From Punica granatum (Eukaryota > Streptophyta > Magnoliopsida > Myrtales > Lythraceae): a stretch of 64,000 bases of DNA. Of the stretch, positions 11,797-24,788 are shown one piece after another; position 1 is the stretch's first letter; every line of letters starts with the position of its first letter. The stretch spans positions 22,635,363 through 22,699,362 of the forward strand of contig NC_045130.1 in the NCBI RefSeq assembly GCF_007655135.1. The letters are read 5' to 3'. The position numbers were made by a program, and so were the translations under genes. The notes under the pieces are model-generated. The model did no database searches. It was not told the DNA's origin and worked only from the letters and a program-made list of their open reading frames with translations.

Positions 11797-12796
11797 TCAT
11801 CGACAAATTATAAAACGAAGTTAATGCCCTTTTCAAAATTCCCATACTTTAAAATCCAAGACGCGTGATATGATATAACATGGACGTCTAGGAAAGACTT
11901 GTGTGTTTTGACTTGAGTTTTACCTGATTTCAGGTAATTCATGTCGAAATACAGAAGTTCTTTTTAGATCACTTTCGGATAGATCAACCAAATTTTCGGC
12001 TTTTACGGGGTTCTCACATAACCCTAAAAAATCCAAGGAATTGGTCGGCGCCGGTTAAAAAACCGAATTGGTCCGCATTGCGTTGTTTCTCTTTTCTGAA
12101 AACAAATTTTCAAGTTAAGGGCATAAATGTCATTTTGTAATTTGACGACATCCTAAGGTTAGTTTGACAGAGACACGACAACATCGAAATAGGAACAGGC
12201 TACCTGTTCAGGTGCAAGTTTATCTGCAAGCCTTTTCTTATCCACTGATGAGTTTCGGTCATCCTAGCGTAGACTCGAGTAATTAGAACAGTTATTTCTG
12301 TTAGAAAACATGCAAAATGCTGATTAATCTTTCACTCGACCTAACCAAACACTAGATAATGGTTAAGGGAATTCTAGATTCCAAATTTAGAGTCAAAACA
12401 CGAGTTTGGCTAATTCAGTGGTGATTCACTGTCACAATACAGAACAATCTAAAAGCAATCCACACACACGAGATTTGACTCTTTTTGTCAAGTTCTCAAA
12501 ACAAAGCCGAATGCAAAAATGTTTTGCACGATTGTTTGCTTGCACGATTAATAATCTGTTAATCCACGTACATTCGGTAATAACAAACACATTGTCTATA
12601 ATTTGGATGTTGTTTATTACTTTTTTGCTCTTGTTTGTCCATGCGAGTCGAGCCCGACCCATAGGACGCATTGCACTTAGGGTTCAATGTCCTAATCATC
12701 GATCACAGGGTCCAACGCTCTATTCACTAAGAGCGCTTGAATTTCAGTTTTTCGGTGTTTCCCTGAACTCACGATGAGTCGGAGAGGAATAATAAC
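11797..12796 (+). mobile_element. Plus-strand LTR fragment of the other LTR subfamily (copy F)
   Basis: About 1 kb that matches the reverse complement of part of the LTR at 30464-34466 (roughly 31180-31915), such as CTCACGATGAGT near 12769 against ACTCATCGTGAG near 31191. It is cut at its right end by the LTR starting at 12797. No coding sequence is recognised. Confidence 0.6.
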
Positions 12797-14193
12797 TGTG
12801 CGCACCCGAATTTAATCTCGTCAGGGCACGCATGCGCGCGCTTATGCAACGCGGCTTGGAAGTATCCACCTTCCCGTGGGGACGCGCGAGAAGGAGTCGC
12901 CACTTACTGCTTATGACCCGTAGGTCGAGGGCCGTTAAGTCGTCCGGGTCTAGGGGTATGGGGTACACCTAAATGCTAAGGCAATGGTCATACGAAACCG
13001 AAAATTCCGAATTCGGGGGTTCTATTACGTGCGGGCCTATATCCCGCACGCCCTTTCGGTACTCTACCTTGCTAGGCTTGCCATTTTGTTTATTTATCGC
13101 GTGATTTAGGGTTACACTTGACTCGCCTGTTTTGACACCGTAAAGTTGGTGAATCAATTGATTCGAATCAGGAATCCGAAAGGAACGTAAGTTCGCACAT
13201 CGAAGAAACGGCTCGCTAGAAACGGTTCATCGAGCCACAGTGGTCGATTCCCCGTGCGAGCCGAAACCATGAAACATTAAATTTACTTGCCTTCTAGATA
13301 AACGAATCGATTCGATTAATTCTGCGCTCGGACCTCTCGTTCATCGATTGGGGATCCTTACAAATGAATGTACAAATAAAGTTCCTTACAATGTACTCTC
13401 AAAGAAATACATATTACAATTGAATAAATGAATCCCCGATCAGCTCGCATTGGATCAATATTCCGCTTCAGCTCACCATGTGTTTTGAATGACTGATAAA
13501 TAAATTAAAGCAACGCGGGCTAAAAGAGCCGGGGGTCGGGTCCGATCGGACCGACGGGTGATAGGAGAAGTGATAGATTCTCACTATAATCGTTGGACCG
13601 ATTGAGCTCCCGGGTGATATCTAAACACGTTTCACACATCCAATCCAAATCGCCTTCCACATAGGCCATACTTGGAGAGTGATGGTGACTCGGGGCTAGA
13701 TCCCATTCCGAACTCGGGTTGCACGCGCTCAGTGAGTTAAGAGGCGTTGGACCTCGTGTATTACGTAACCTATGGGTTCGGACCCGAGCCGTGACAAATC
13801 AGCAAAAGCAAATGGAAAATAGAAGAAGACTGATAAAACTGATGAAAAAAGACAAAAACAGACAAATATAGACAACTACAGACAAGTCTGTATTAGGTCG
13901 AATGTACGTGATTTAATCAGTTATTAACCGAGGTTGATTATCAAACAATGTATCTAACTTAGGCAAGCAAAGAGGTGGGCTAGGCTATGGTTCTAGCCCA
14001 ATTACATGTGTGAGTTTGTTTTAAGATCTCATTTCGTGAATGTCATTGCGGCTTCATTGAATATGCCAAACTCATATTTTGACTCTAGATTTGGAACCTA
14101 GTATTCCGCCTAGCCATTATCTAATGTTTGATTGAGTCAAGTGCATGATTAATCCGATTTTATATGTTTTGTGACAGAAATAATAATGCTAAC
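12797..14193 (-). mobile_element. Minus-strand LTR, left part (copy G), split by Element 2
   Basis: It begins with TGTGCGCACC, the reverse complement of the LTR terminus GGTGCGCACA, and follows the order of the Element 2 LTR. It stops at 14193, where Element 2 is inserted, and resumes at 29713. The last 5 bp, CTAAC (14189-14193), are one copy of the Element 2 target-site duplication. No gene. Confidence 0.8.
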
Positions 14194-17100
14194 TGTGCGC
14201 ACCCGAATTTGATCTCGTTGGGGCACGCATGCGCGCGCCTAAGCAAACGCGGCTTGGGAGTGTCCACCTTCCCGGGGACGCGCGACGGACGCACGTGAGA
14301 AGGAGTCGCCACTTGCCATTTTACGACCCGAAGGTCGAGGGCCTGCAAGTTACCCGGGTCTAGGGGTACGGGGTACACCTAAATGCTAAGGCAATGGTCG
14401 TATGGAACCGGAAGTTCCGAATTCGGGGGTTCTATTACGTGCGGGCCTATATCCCGCACGCCCTTTCGGTACTCTAGCTTGCTAGGCTTGCCATTTTATT
14501 TATTTACCGCGTGATTTAGAGTTGCGCTCGACTCTCCCGTTTTGACACCGTAAATTCGTTGAAGTGATCAAGTTGGGCCAAGAGTCCGAAAGATGAGTAG
14601 GCTTGTGCATCGAGGAATCGGTTCACTATCTTAACGTTACAGTTCATCGAACCGTGATGGTCGATTCCCTGCGCGAACCGAGACCGCGAGTATTCAAGCT
14701 TACTCATCTCTTGGTGATAATAGACCAACTCGACCGATTCGACACTCGGACCTCTCGCCCACCGATCGGGGATCCTTAGAAGTGAATGATTATACAAATA
14801 AAATCCTCGCAATATTCTCTCGAATAATTACAAAGTACTACTGAATAAGTAAATGGATCCCGATATTGGGCCAATATTCCGCTCCGGCTCACCGTGTGTT
14901 TTGAATGACCGGTAAACGAATTAAGGCAACGCGGGCTCGAAGAGCCGGGGGTCGGTACCGATCGAACCGACGGTTTGCAGAAAAACGACTTGTTTCCACT
15001 GTAACCGTTGGATCGATCGAGCTCCCGGGTGATATCCAGACACGTTTCACGCGCTCAATCCAAATCCACCATCTACATAGGCCGTATTCGGAGTGTGACG
15101 GTGAATCGAGGCTAGATCCCATTCCGCACTCGGGTTGCACGCGCTCGGTGAGTTAAGAGGCGTTGGACCTCGTGTTCGGTGATTTGGGGCGTTGGACCCC
15201 ATGTAACACGTGACTTATGGGTTCGGGCCCGAACCGCAATGAATCATCGAAAGCAAGAATAAAACAGAAGAAAACTGATATAACTGACACAATACAGAAA
15301 GCAACTGACAATTACTAATAAGTGTCGGTGAATACAAACGAATTGTGTATTAGGCCGAATATACGTGATTTAATCAGTTATTATCCGTGGTTGATTGGCA
15401 AACAATGCATCTAACCTAGGCAAACATAGAGGGTGGGCTAGGATAAGGTTCTAAGCCAATTACATGTGTGTGTTTGTTTTATGACTTTCATTCAGTTAAT
15501 TGTCACTGTGGTTTCACCGAATTAGCCAAACTCGTGTTTTGACTCTAGATTGGGATCTATTATCCCACCTATCCATTATCTAGGGTTCGATTAGGCCGAA
15601 TGTACGATTAATCCGGTTGTTCGTGTTTTGCAACTGAAATAAAATGCTTCCCACCGAATCTACGATAGGAAGATGGAAACACCGAGAGTGGGCGGAATGG
15701 GTCGTGCGAATGAGACTCGCACCCGGACGGGTGGCCCTTTTCCGTCCATAGATCGAGGTATTTCCGACTTCCTAGCGCCTAGGGTATCGGTGAATTACGG
15801 GATGACGATTATGTCCTTGGATGATAAAGTTGCAATATTCATGTATGAATGGGAGATCGCATCACGCGAAGGAGTCTAAGAAGGACTCTCGTGCCCCGAC
15901 TCGGACCGCCTCAAATCGGGCCCGGACTCGAGTCGTGGCACGTGAGTACTCCCTAGACATCAATTCTATTCGTGTTATGCGACTCGGTATTTTGAAATTG
16001 TGAATTTTTAATGGAAAAGGACACTCTCGCCGTTCCGTGAATCATCGATGCGTTTACAAATTAATAACCAATTTGCCCAATTGTTTAATCCGAGTGTTTT
16101 AATTAATCGAATAGTACATCCCGTTTTCCCATTTTTGTGAAATTGTTCGGTGGTTATCAATTTGTATCACAATCACTGATTCGATGGGTGATTATCCAAA
16201 TTAACATATTTAATGAATAACTGATACACGATCGACAATTAAATGGAAGATACAATCACACACAACTCTAAGAACCAATTCCCAAACGGGAGAAGAGGCC
16301 GACCTAGACTTGAGAAGAGCCACGGGACACTTGATCACGCCCCGACGGAGGTGACCGAACATTTCCTTGGCTCATCCCCGAGTCTTGAGCGGTCTCTTAC
16401 ACCGATTTCAATTGTTTCTTACATGCTTCATGTACCATATAAATCATCAATACGAGCGTTCAATAAAAGGGTGCCGTCATGACATCAAGCATATGAACAA
16501 ACACGCGAAATGAACACGAACATCATGTTTAATGAAATTTGCGATACTACATTTGGCTTATTCAGCACCAAATCCGGAAATATGTCTCGAGAAGCTTTCG
16601 ACATCACGGGAAGAGAAGTCCATGGTCTCGGTTGGGTCAAGGGCCACTCGGCCTCCTAGTAAGGAAGGTGGTCGTGCCCCTTGATACCGCCAACCCGTGA
16701 GGACCTCTCCCCCTTAGATCTCGAATGTTTCTCACCGTATTATCGTATCTTGGTCACGGTTAAGGGGATCACGACTATAGAGATGACCTAATCCGAAAGG
16801 ATGAGGCGACCACGAACTCTAGAGAGCCAAAAGGGCTCACGGCCTCCCTTAGGAGGTTTGGCCGAGAGGCCTCACGGCTCTCTTGAGTTGGTGACGGTCT
16901 CATCCCAACGGATCCTAACCACCTCGTACTATGTATGCATGGTCATACGAAATATGGACGTAACAATGGAAATAAAATGCGTAACGATGCATGCTTTGCA
17001 TGGGGAGTTCGAATCTAAAAAAAAGGTGACATCTTTTATGTATCCCGGTTCTCCAATCCTCGTTATCGTTTCATTCAAACAAATATCGGGGATCTTAACT

Positions 17101-19215
17101 CCTCTAAGTTGTAGAGAGACGTTACGTAGCCTCGATGTGCGAGGGAAAGAGTCGGGGAAGTGGCCGTGGGAGTCTCAAGACTCGGCTTGAAGTCGCGGAT
17201 GGGTGACCCGGGTAGAAAACAGCCGCAGCCAGTCGGGGAAAAAAAGTCAGCACGCTTGCTCCGGTCACGGCACGGTGCGAGGTCGGGTTCGTTGGACTCC
17301 TAAGAGGCGGATCTACACGAGCACAGGCAGATCCGAGCGTGCCAAGGCCTGAACAAACCCAAAAATGTGAGAGAAAACTCGGTAAAAATGAGGAAAACCC
17401 GGTTTGAGAGAAACGGGTGAATGACGGTTGTGCACGGTTGATTGGCCCTCGGACCGTGACCACCTCTTCACGGGGGAGAGTGACGGTTGTGAGAGACCCT
17501 TTGAACGTGATGGCACGACTCGCCGAAGTCGTGGGAAGAAATGGCACGTGGCTTGCTCGGTGTGCGCGGCTATGGAAGTCTCGGGACCCGAAAGTTCTCA
17601 CTGCTGGAACGGGGTGTTGGAGGCCTCGAATCGAAAATCTAAGCCCGGAAATGGACTTAGGGGGTGGGAAATATGTAGGCTAGGAAGTTTGATGATTTTT
17701 GGCTTAAGTCGGGTCGGGTGGTTACCGGAATACCGGGTGGTTTTCCGGCGATTTTTGCCGATTTCGGCCTTGGCACGGGCTGAATGAAAGTGAGGAGAGG
17801 GCTAGAGCTTGAGAGGATTCTAGAGAGAAATTGGCTTGAGAGAGAGTGAGAATGAAGAAGTGATTAGGCCTAATGGTGAAAGGGGCTTTATAGGCTAGGC
17901 TAATGGCCCGATTAAGAGAAGCTAAGTGCAGTTAGGGGGGGGATTAGTGGGCTGCCGAAATTAGAGGGGCATTGATGAGGGGAAAATGTCATGTTGAGTG
18001 TAGGGGAAGGCAAAGGAGGGTGATAGGTGTGATGGATGCGTAAGAGGAAGTGATGGATGTGTAAGAGGTGTAAGAAGATTTGAATTTTGTGGTGGGGGGA
18101 AGCTTGAGCCGCCGGCCATAGGGGCAAGCCGTGGCTTATTGCGGCTGAGCCGCGGCTTGAGGGTTTGAGCCGTGGCTTGGGGTTGAGCCGTGGCTTGATG
18201 GCTCGGCTTGGCTGAGCTGTGGGTCCCATTCGATTGAGAGAAAAGCCGGAAAATGCTTGAAACCCGATTGAGCTTGCATCCGACCTCCGATGTCCAATTA
18301 ATTTGAAGATTTGGAATGCTTGAACTACGAGAATTTGAACGAGCCCAATATCGCCATGCGTCGTGTGGACGAACGTTCGGGCGACTCGACGCCTCGAGAG
18401 TCGGTTTTGCCTCGTTTGGACATTCGGAGTGGAGTTTAGTGCCCCTCGACCCCCGATTGACCTTTGTGCATCCTTGCATTTGTTTTGGCGATCCTTTTGC
18501 CCCGTGAGTGATTGTTGGCTCGTCGTCCTCGGTCGGGGACCGTTGGCCCGGGATGACGTAGGGACTTTGACCAGGGTTTTCTCAGTGTGCCCTGAATGTC
18601 TTGAGGTGCTCGGGGATCGTTGTGAGGTGCCCGGAAATCGTTGCGATCTCTGTTTTCCTTGGAAATGCCCCGAAGGTTCGCTGGGAGACGTTCGTGCCCA
18701 CTGAAACGTAGCTCGGGAGAACGAGTCGAGTTCCGGAAGGTTGTCTGAAGCTTGTTCCCTGGCCCCGGTGGTCCCTGGATGCCTCTAAGCCCGTTTTGAG
18801 GGGCCGTTTGCTTGTCAGTGGGGCGAACCCCAGGAGCTCTGTCAGAAAAGGCGTTCGTGGGGGATCGGGGTGTCCCGGCTTAAGCAGGATGCCCCGGAAA
18901 TGCGCCCGGACGTGTCATTGGTCACTTTGGCACTGAGAGGGATTTTTGGAGTCCCATATTGGGCACCTTTCGGTGCTTCGGTGACTCGATGATGAATAGT
19001 GCCACAGTGTCAGCTCCGTCGTTTCGGGGATTCCTTGTTCGTTCGTTCTTCCGATGGATTTCCTCCGCTTTTCTCAGTAGACCGTGCTCTTCTCCTATTG
19101 CTCATGACCCCATGCTCGCCTACTTGTCTCTGATTGCCGGGTGATGAATAGTGTCCCGAGCCTCGGTGGGAAATCCTCGTGTGGGAAGCCGGTGGGCCAA
19201 AATGGGGTGCTGACA
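14194..19215 (-). mobile_element. 3' LTR of Element 2
   Basis: 5022 bp, running on the minus strand from TGTCAGCACC (ends at 19215) to GGTGCGCACA (starts at 14194). Both ends follow the TG...CA rule and are near inverted copies of each other. A probable TATA box is at 17886-17893. An ORF on the sense strand (17601 to 17122) has relatives in the other LTRs. No host gene is seen. Confidence 0.9.
17886..17893 (-). promoter_or_regulatory. Probable TATA box, Element 2 3' LTR
   Basis: CTATAAAG on the minus strand, followed by a pyrimidine-rich stretch (CTTCATTCTCACTCTCTC type). The same pair of signals recurs in every LTR here that is complete across this point. Confidence 0.6.
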
Positions 19216-19229
19216 GCTTGCCCCTCTTT
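19216..19229 (-). other. Polypurine tract of Element 2
   Basis: AAAGAGGGGCAAGC on the minus strand, directly before the 3' LTR. It would prime plus-strand cDNA synthesis. Copy D (6897-6910) and the stub of copy C (60790-60803) have the same sequence. A second similar tract, AGGAGGGGCAAGC, lies about 100 bp further in, near 19321-19333. Confidence 0.8.
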
Positions 19230-19549
19230 GGTTGCGTGCTCGGTTAGAGGATGTAGCCAAAGACCATGAGAGGCACCCTTTTGGTCCCGGCGGCCGCTTC
19301 TATCGTCGTTCTCCATGGTAGCTTGCCCCTCCTGTCATGAGATAGTAGCATGATTGGGATTTGGAGGATGTGAAGTAGTAGGTGAAGGGCCGAAACCCGC
19401 GGAAAGCAGTAAAATGGACGCGAAGTCCGTGGACATGAAGTCCGAAAAGCAGTAAATTATAAGTTTACGAAAAGTAGAGACACGGGTTTATGGGTCCGTG
19501 TGGTGCAGGGAGGTAAGAACACGGGCTTATGGGCCCATGCAGCAAAGTA
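19230..19549 (-). other. Short 3' UTR segment between polypurine tract and array (Element 2)
   Basis: About 320 bp with no gene. It holds the second purine tract (19321-19333) and, near 19400-19445, degenerate copies of the GGACTTCGCGTCC and TTTACTGCTTTC motifs that form the array of Element 1 at 49556-49940. Confidence 0.6.
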
Positions 19550-20833
19550 AAGACAGGACTCAGCCCTGCAAAGGGTGAAGACGGGACTCGGCCCTGCAGA
19601 AAAGTAATGATGGGACTTGGCCCTGCATAAAAGTAATGATGGGACTTGGCCCTGCATAAAAGCAAAGATGGGACTCGGCCCTATAGAAAAGTAAAGACGG
19701 GACCCGGCCTTGCAGAATAGTGATGACGGGACTCGGCCCTGCAAAAAAATGATGATGGGACTTGGCCCTGCGTGAAAGTGAAGATGGTAGGACTTGGCCC
19801 TACATAAGAGTGGTGGTGGGACTTGGCCCTGCATAAAAGCAAAGATGGGACTCGGCCCTACATAAAAGTAAAGATGGGGCTCGGCCCTGCAGAAGAGTAA
19901 TGATGGGACTTGGCCCTGCATAAAAGTGAAGATGGGACTCGGCCCTGCAGAAAAGTGATGACGGGACTTGGCCCTGCATGAAAGTGAAGACGGGACTCGG
20001 CCCTGCATAAAAGTGAAGACCGTACTCGGCCCTGCATAAAAGTAAAGATGGGACTTGGCCCTGCATAAAAGTGAAGACGGGACTCGGCTCTGCAGAAAAG
20101 TGATGACGGGACTTGACCTTGCATGAAAGTGAAGACGGGACTCGGCCCTGCATAAAAGTGAAGACGAGACTCGACCCTGCATAAAAGTAAAGATGGGACT
20201 TGGCCCTGCATAAAAGTGAAGACGGGACTCGACCCTGCATAAAAGTAAAGATGGGACTTGGCCCTGCATAAAAGTGAAGACGGGACTCGGCCCTGCATGA
20301 AAGTGAAGACGGGACTCGGCCCTGCAGAAAAGTGATGACGGGACTCGGCCCTGCATGAAAGTGAATACGGGACTCGGCCCTGCATGAAAGTGATGACGGG
20401 ACTCGGCCCTGCATGAAAGTGAAGACGGGACTCGGCCCTGCATAAAAGTGAAGACAGAACTCGGCCCTGCATAAAAGTAAAGATGGGACTTGGCCCTGCA
20501 TAAAAGTGAAGACGGGACTCGGCCCTGCAGAAAAGTGATGACGGGACTTGGCCCTGCATGAAAGTGAAGACGGGACTCGGCCCTGCATAAAAGTAAAGAT
20601 GGGGCTCGGCCCTGCAGAAAAATGATGATGGAACTTGGCCCTGCATGAAAGTGAAGATGGTGGGACTTGGCCCTACATAAGAGTGGTGGTGGGACTTGGC
20701 CCTGCATAAAAGCAAAGATGGGACTCGGCCCTACATAAAAGTAAAGATGGGGCTCGGCCCTGCAGAAGAGTAATGATGGGACTTAGCCCTGCAGAATAGT
20801 GATAATGACGGGACTTGGCCCTGCATGAAAGTG
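19550..20833 (-). repeat. 29-bp tandem array, about 44 units
   Basis: The same unit as at 3100-3613, read from the opposite strand (plus-strand form GGACT(C/T)GGCCCTGCA(T/G)(A/G)AAAGT). At about 1.28 kb it has more than twice the units of copy A. All three minus-strand frames are open through much of it, because the unit has no stop codon and its length is not a multiple of three. Confidence 0.95.
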
Positions 20834-23432
20834 AACGCCTACGTACCCCGTGAGACCGGGAATCAACGCCTGCCATGGTTCTAGCTGCTTGGCATCTGTG
20901 ATCCTAACATCATTATCAAGTCATGGGATTACTAGCGATTTGTAAGCACAGGTAAAAGGAAGTGTTTGTGACGCATGCTCTTCCGTTTCGAGTCGCCTGG
21001 GCGACCCGTGGAGAGTTTTGATTTGGTGATGTGAATGGGGGTCCCGCTTTCAGAGGCCCCGATGCGAGGCCTCCGGGGCTCCTGTTGGCCTTGCATGGGC
21101 ATATCGAGACGTTCTCAAAGGTGCCCAAGTGGCTCTATCGGTTGTTCGACGCGCCTGTGAGCTTAGGACCCTTCTCATCAAGGTGCCATAGGGCGGCTGC
21201 ATTTGTAACCCGCATGGGGAATTTTTGTTCAAATTTGGTCAGACCTTGGTCTAGTCATTTCCAGAGTGTTATAACTAGACTCCCGGAAAGAAATGTCTAG
21301 GATTTTGGCTTTGTGGTAGCCGATTGAAGGGTGGCTGTGACCCATTTTGGAGTTGTGCAATGACAAAGAGAAAAGAGAAAGCTTGGGGAGCACATTGCCC
21401 CAGGACTGAAAGGATACACGAGTTCACGCCTGCAGTGAGATGTACCCCCATTCTCTTCCGTCCTTCGGTTGGTGTTGGCTATCTTGAACTGTTTGGATTG
21501 CGTACTTGGTCGCCCGCTGTGCTTATAGAAGAATCCGCCTTGGACGGTTGAGTTCGGTAGGAGAGCCGATCGGGGATCGTGTCGGAGTAGACAACCTGGC
21601 CATTTCTCTTGGGGATCCCTGGTTCGCGCAGTGTGCGAGAGCCTAGGGTGACTGTTTTGCTTATCTCTCATTTTACTCTCCTTTTGCTACGGTCACCCGC
21701 CTCGGGGCCGTACCTCTCAACCTAAAGGGGATGAGCTCTCCTTTTGCCACGACCGCCCGCCTCGGGATTTTCAGTCGTGCCTCTCTCCTGCCCTAGTTTT
21801 TGCCTAGGTCGCCCTGAGGGGTTTTCGACCTAGCGGGCTTGATTCTTTTGTCTCACGAGTTTGCAAGGGCGAAGGGTTCGAAGGATTCAACTTCCAAGTG
21901 CGTTACGTTCTATCTCCGTCGAGGAGTTGCGTCTGCTGCTCCCCCTTTTTGTCGGGGTTTGTTGATTTCTTCTTCAAATTAGCGGTGCCGGAGTTTTATA
22001 TCTCGGCGGTGCCTTGTTTTGTTCATTGGCGGGTTTTTCCCGCATCTTTTCTCTCTCTCTTCATTGGCGGGTTTTTCCCGCTTCTTTTCGCTCTATTTTT
22101 TTCTTGCAGCTGGGGTCTGTATTGTGCCCCTTGTATTCGTTTGAAACTCCTCGACTTTGCATCACCGAGGCTACTTTCGTTTGCTTAGCCCCGTGGAGAC
22201 TTGATGTACTTCGTTGTCCTAGCCCAATTTTGTGATGGCTGGTTTTCTCAGAAGTCTGATTCTTATGCACTCGAAAGTCGAACTTCGTGTCTTTTTCCTT
22301 GCAAACTTTACAAGTCCTTTCCCTTATTGTCTAATACGAAAACAAAATTGCTCCAGGAGTGTGGGTGACCAAGGTTGCCTCCGCGTGAATGTTGGACGGG
22401 GATGCCCCGGTCTTTGTGATTTGTGTCGGGCGTCTTGTGCCATCGCCGCTCCCGATTGTGCATTGTCGCTCCCGTGGAGGGTGCCCTTTGGATGATAGGC
22501 ACTCTTGAAGCCGAATGTGTCCTACCCCGGGACTTGTCGTTGCATGTTGTCGGTGATAAGTGTGCAGTGGGGGAAGGCCCAATTTGCCCCGGGGTGTCGT
22601 TCGATCTCGGTGGAGATGCACTCGTCGAGGTTGAACGATTTGTTCGATTGTCTCTGTCTTCGGCTTCGTGGGGGGTACATATTCGTCGGAAACCTCCCTC
22701 ATCGAAGTATGAGGGAAGGGTCCGAGAGGAATTCTCAGGGAGATATGAACCCGTGTATCGTTCTTTGCTTGTGACCGGCATGTCGCTGTGAGAGATGACA
22801 AAGAAGACGATGTATTAGGTGATTGATCGGTGGAATATGTGGTAAGAAATGTGGAGTGGACCCATAGGAAAATCCCCTTGTCCAACGTACGACCCATGGG
22901 GTGCCGTGCGTGGAGGACACTCAATTCCGAGATCTAGTCATCGCCACCCTGGAGTGGGCAGACCGCGGCTAGGGGCCACATAGGTGTACTTTCCCCGATT
23001 ACGGGTTGGCATGCTCAGCCGTCCTAGGGGAGGCTCGAGGAGCCGGATCCCATGAGGACAGACGAATCGAACAATTCCGACAGAACCAAAAGGGCGTCTT
23101 CGGGGTTGTCCTAGTGCGCCCGTGAAAGGTTCGTTCATGCCAGGAGCTCGTTTTGGAATGCATATAAATAAGTGTAAAAGAGAGTTTAGGGAAAAGTGCA
23201 TGTTGCCCCAGTGGCTGGTTGATGGCCACAGCGGAGGGTGGGCAGGGATCATTCTCCGGTCGGAGATGTGATCGTGCTAGTGACTTTCGCGGCGGGTGGG
23301 CAGGGCCATGCTCTGTTCGTCGGAGCTGTTGCCTGTGATCTTTTGCGGTTGAAGGATTAGACTTGCTCCTCGGAGTATCGCTTGGATGAATTTGAATCCA
23401 AGTCGATTTTGGATTTTAGTTGAGCCTGGTAG
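20834..23432 (-). other. 3' UTR of Element 2, no gene
   Basis: Non-coding counterpart of 404-3100. It contains the hairpin units at 21688-21833 and purine/pyrimidine-biased stretches with two GGGAAAAACCCGCC-type copies (minus strand) near 22030-22085. Short ORFs on both strands are shared with copy A only because the DNA is copied; none shows a known domain. Confidence 0.6.
21688..21833 (-). other. Tandem hairpin units in 3' UTR (Element 2)
   Basis: 21688-21712: TACGG/CCGTA around CCCG-CCT-CGGG. 21748-21779: CACGAC/GTCGTG around CCCG-CCT-CGGG. 21804-21833: CTAGGTCG/CGACCTAG, a perfect 8-bp stem. Two of the units are preceded on the plus strand by CTCTCCTTTTGC. Confidence 0.65.
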
Positions 23433-23494
23433 GCGTCGTGCGAGCGCGCTGAGGGTGTGTGCATGGAGAAGGTGGAGGCATGCTCGCACGACGC
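23433..23494. repeat. Perfect 13-bp inverted repeat
   Basis: GCGTCGTGCGAGC at 23433-23445 and its exact reverse complement at 23482-23494, with 36 bp between. It sits at the point where similarity to copy A ends, so it could mark an inserted or deleted segment, or form a hairpin in element RNA. Confidence 0.85.
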
Positions 23495-23843
23495 GGAAAT
23501 GGCACGCTCAGTTGTGCTGATGGAAGCACTTGTAGCATAGAGGGACGTGTACTCAACCATGCAATGACATAATCGATTGTGCGGGATTAATGGGAAGTTA
23601 GTGTTGCTTGGACGGTTGGCCCTTGAGCTACTGATCGGCTCGCCCTAGAGGAAGGGTGAGGACCACGATTGGTACACCTGCAAAGGCGGTCACAACTTTG
23701 TCTACCGTGTGGTAGTATTAATTGTCGTGTAAAACAGTAAATGAATAGGATGCGTGCAATGCGTGAGTTTTCAAAAGCTAATGTTGTCGTGCACATTGAC
23801 TCGAAAGGTTCAAAGTACAATGCAAATTTTGTAAAATAGAGCC

Positions 23844-24262
23844 TTAAGCTGATTTGCCACCACACTCGGGGTTTGAGCGAGCGCCGCCTCGGAAAGCACC
23901 GGGTCTAGGCGAGGGCCTTGCGGAGACATCTATCCTAGAGTCCATGTGTGGGTCTCCATGAGGCCCTTTCCTAGACCTCTCCAGGGCGGCGTTCGCCCAA
24001 GCGAGCTCCTGACCGCATCTCTGCATCTTGGCACGGGTTTGGGAGAGCTCCTTCTAAGGTGGTTGGCCGACGAGTTCTTCATCTCTCAGCGACCTCTCGG
24101 TGATCGAACCTAGTGTTGATGAGGTCGATCATGTTGTCCCGGAATATACACCATTCGCGTTCTGTGGCGGGTCGGTGAGGTCCTCGTGTATTGGCGAACT
24201 CTGTCGAGGTGCGGGCAGGAGACCGAGCAAGGCGTCCCTTACCAAGACGGCAGGAAAATCCG
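23844..24262 (-). pseudogene. Probable decayed ORF1 C-terminus (Element 2)
   Basis: On the minus strand a readable stretch near 24262-24083 includes TEREWCIFRDNMIDLIN and FDHREVAER. After a short disrupted part, another frame from about 24055 to 23844 reads KELSQTRAKMQRCGQELAW, a helical, charged pattern. The position (after the leader, before the 3' UTR) and the coiled-coil-like character fit the end of the ORF1 seen intact in Element 1. The frame is broken and there is no start. I did not see extended identity to the Element 1 ORF1, so this is a tentative call. Confidence 0.35.
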
Positions 24263-24788
24263 CTTATGACTCGTCAACATGAATGACATCCTAATTTTTG
24301 AAAATTGCATGATGCATGAGTGCGAAGAGAGTAAATGCCCATGGCTTAATAGAAATTACATGTACATCGCTCTCGAAAGGGAAAAGACTCAAATGGCTCG
24401 CAGGCCGACTCGATGGACTGTTGTCGGAGTCGGGTTGAAGGCTTGCACGGAGGCATAACACGATGCATGGTTTGGTACTACAGGGACCGTGCTATCTATG
24501 GATGGGGGCTCCCGACTCAAGGGTGTGAATTCCTTGAAATCGAGCGAGGATCTTTGGGGGCCGGTTCGGTGGCATAGCCAACTCGATCCGTTCCTTTACT
24601 CGGAACCTCTGACTAACATAGCTTCCTACTTTGGCGCCCGTGGGATTTCGGACGAGGTACCTAAAACTAGCATGATATGCAATGCATGCATGAAATAAAT
24701 GTGCGTAAGTAGATAAGCGGTAAACGACGGAAAGCAGTAAATAAACAAACAAGCAAGCAAACGGGATTGAGCCCGAACCCTCTAGATG
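24263..24788 (-). other. 5' leader of Element 2
   Basis: Non-coding. The part 24490-24788 matches the Element 1 leader in reverse complement, for example GGGCTCCCGACTCAAGGG near 24507 and GATCTTTGGGGGCCGG near 24550. This shows that Element 2 kept the sequence next to its primer binding site. Confidence 0.7.

Noticed and set aside
19457..20707. 416-codon minus-strand ORF, and shorter ORFs in other frames and at 3059-3657
   Set aside because: They are read-through of the 29-bp tandem array; all three frames are open and the peptide is only the repeat.
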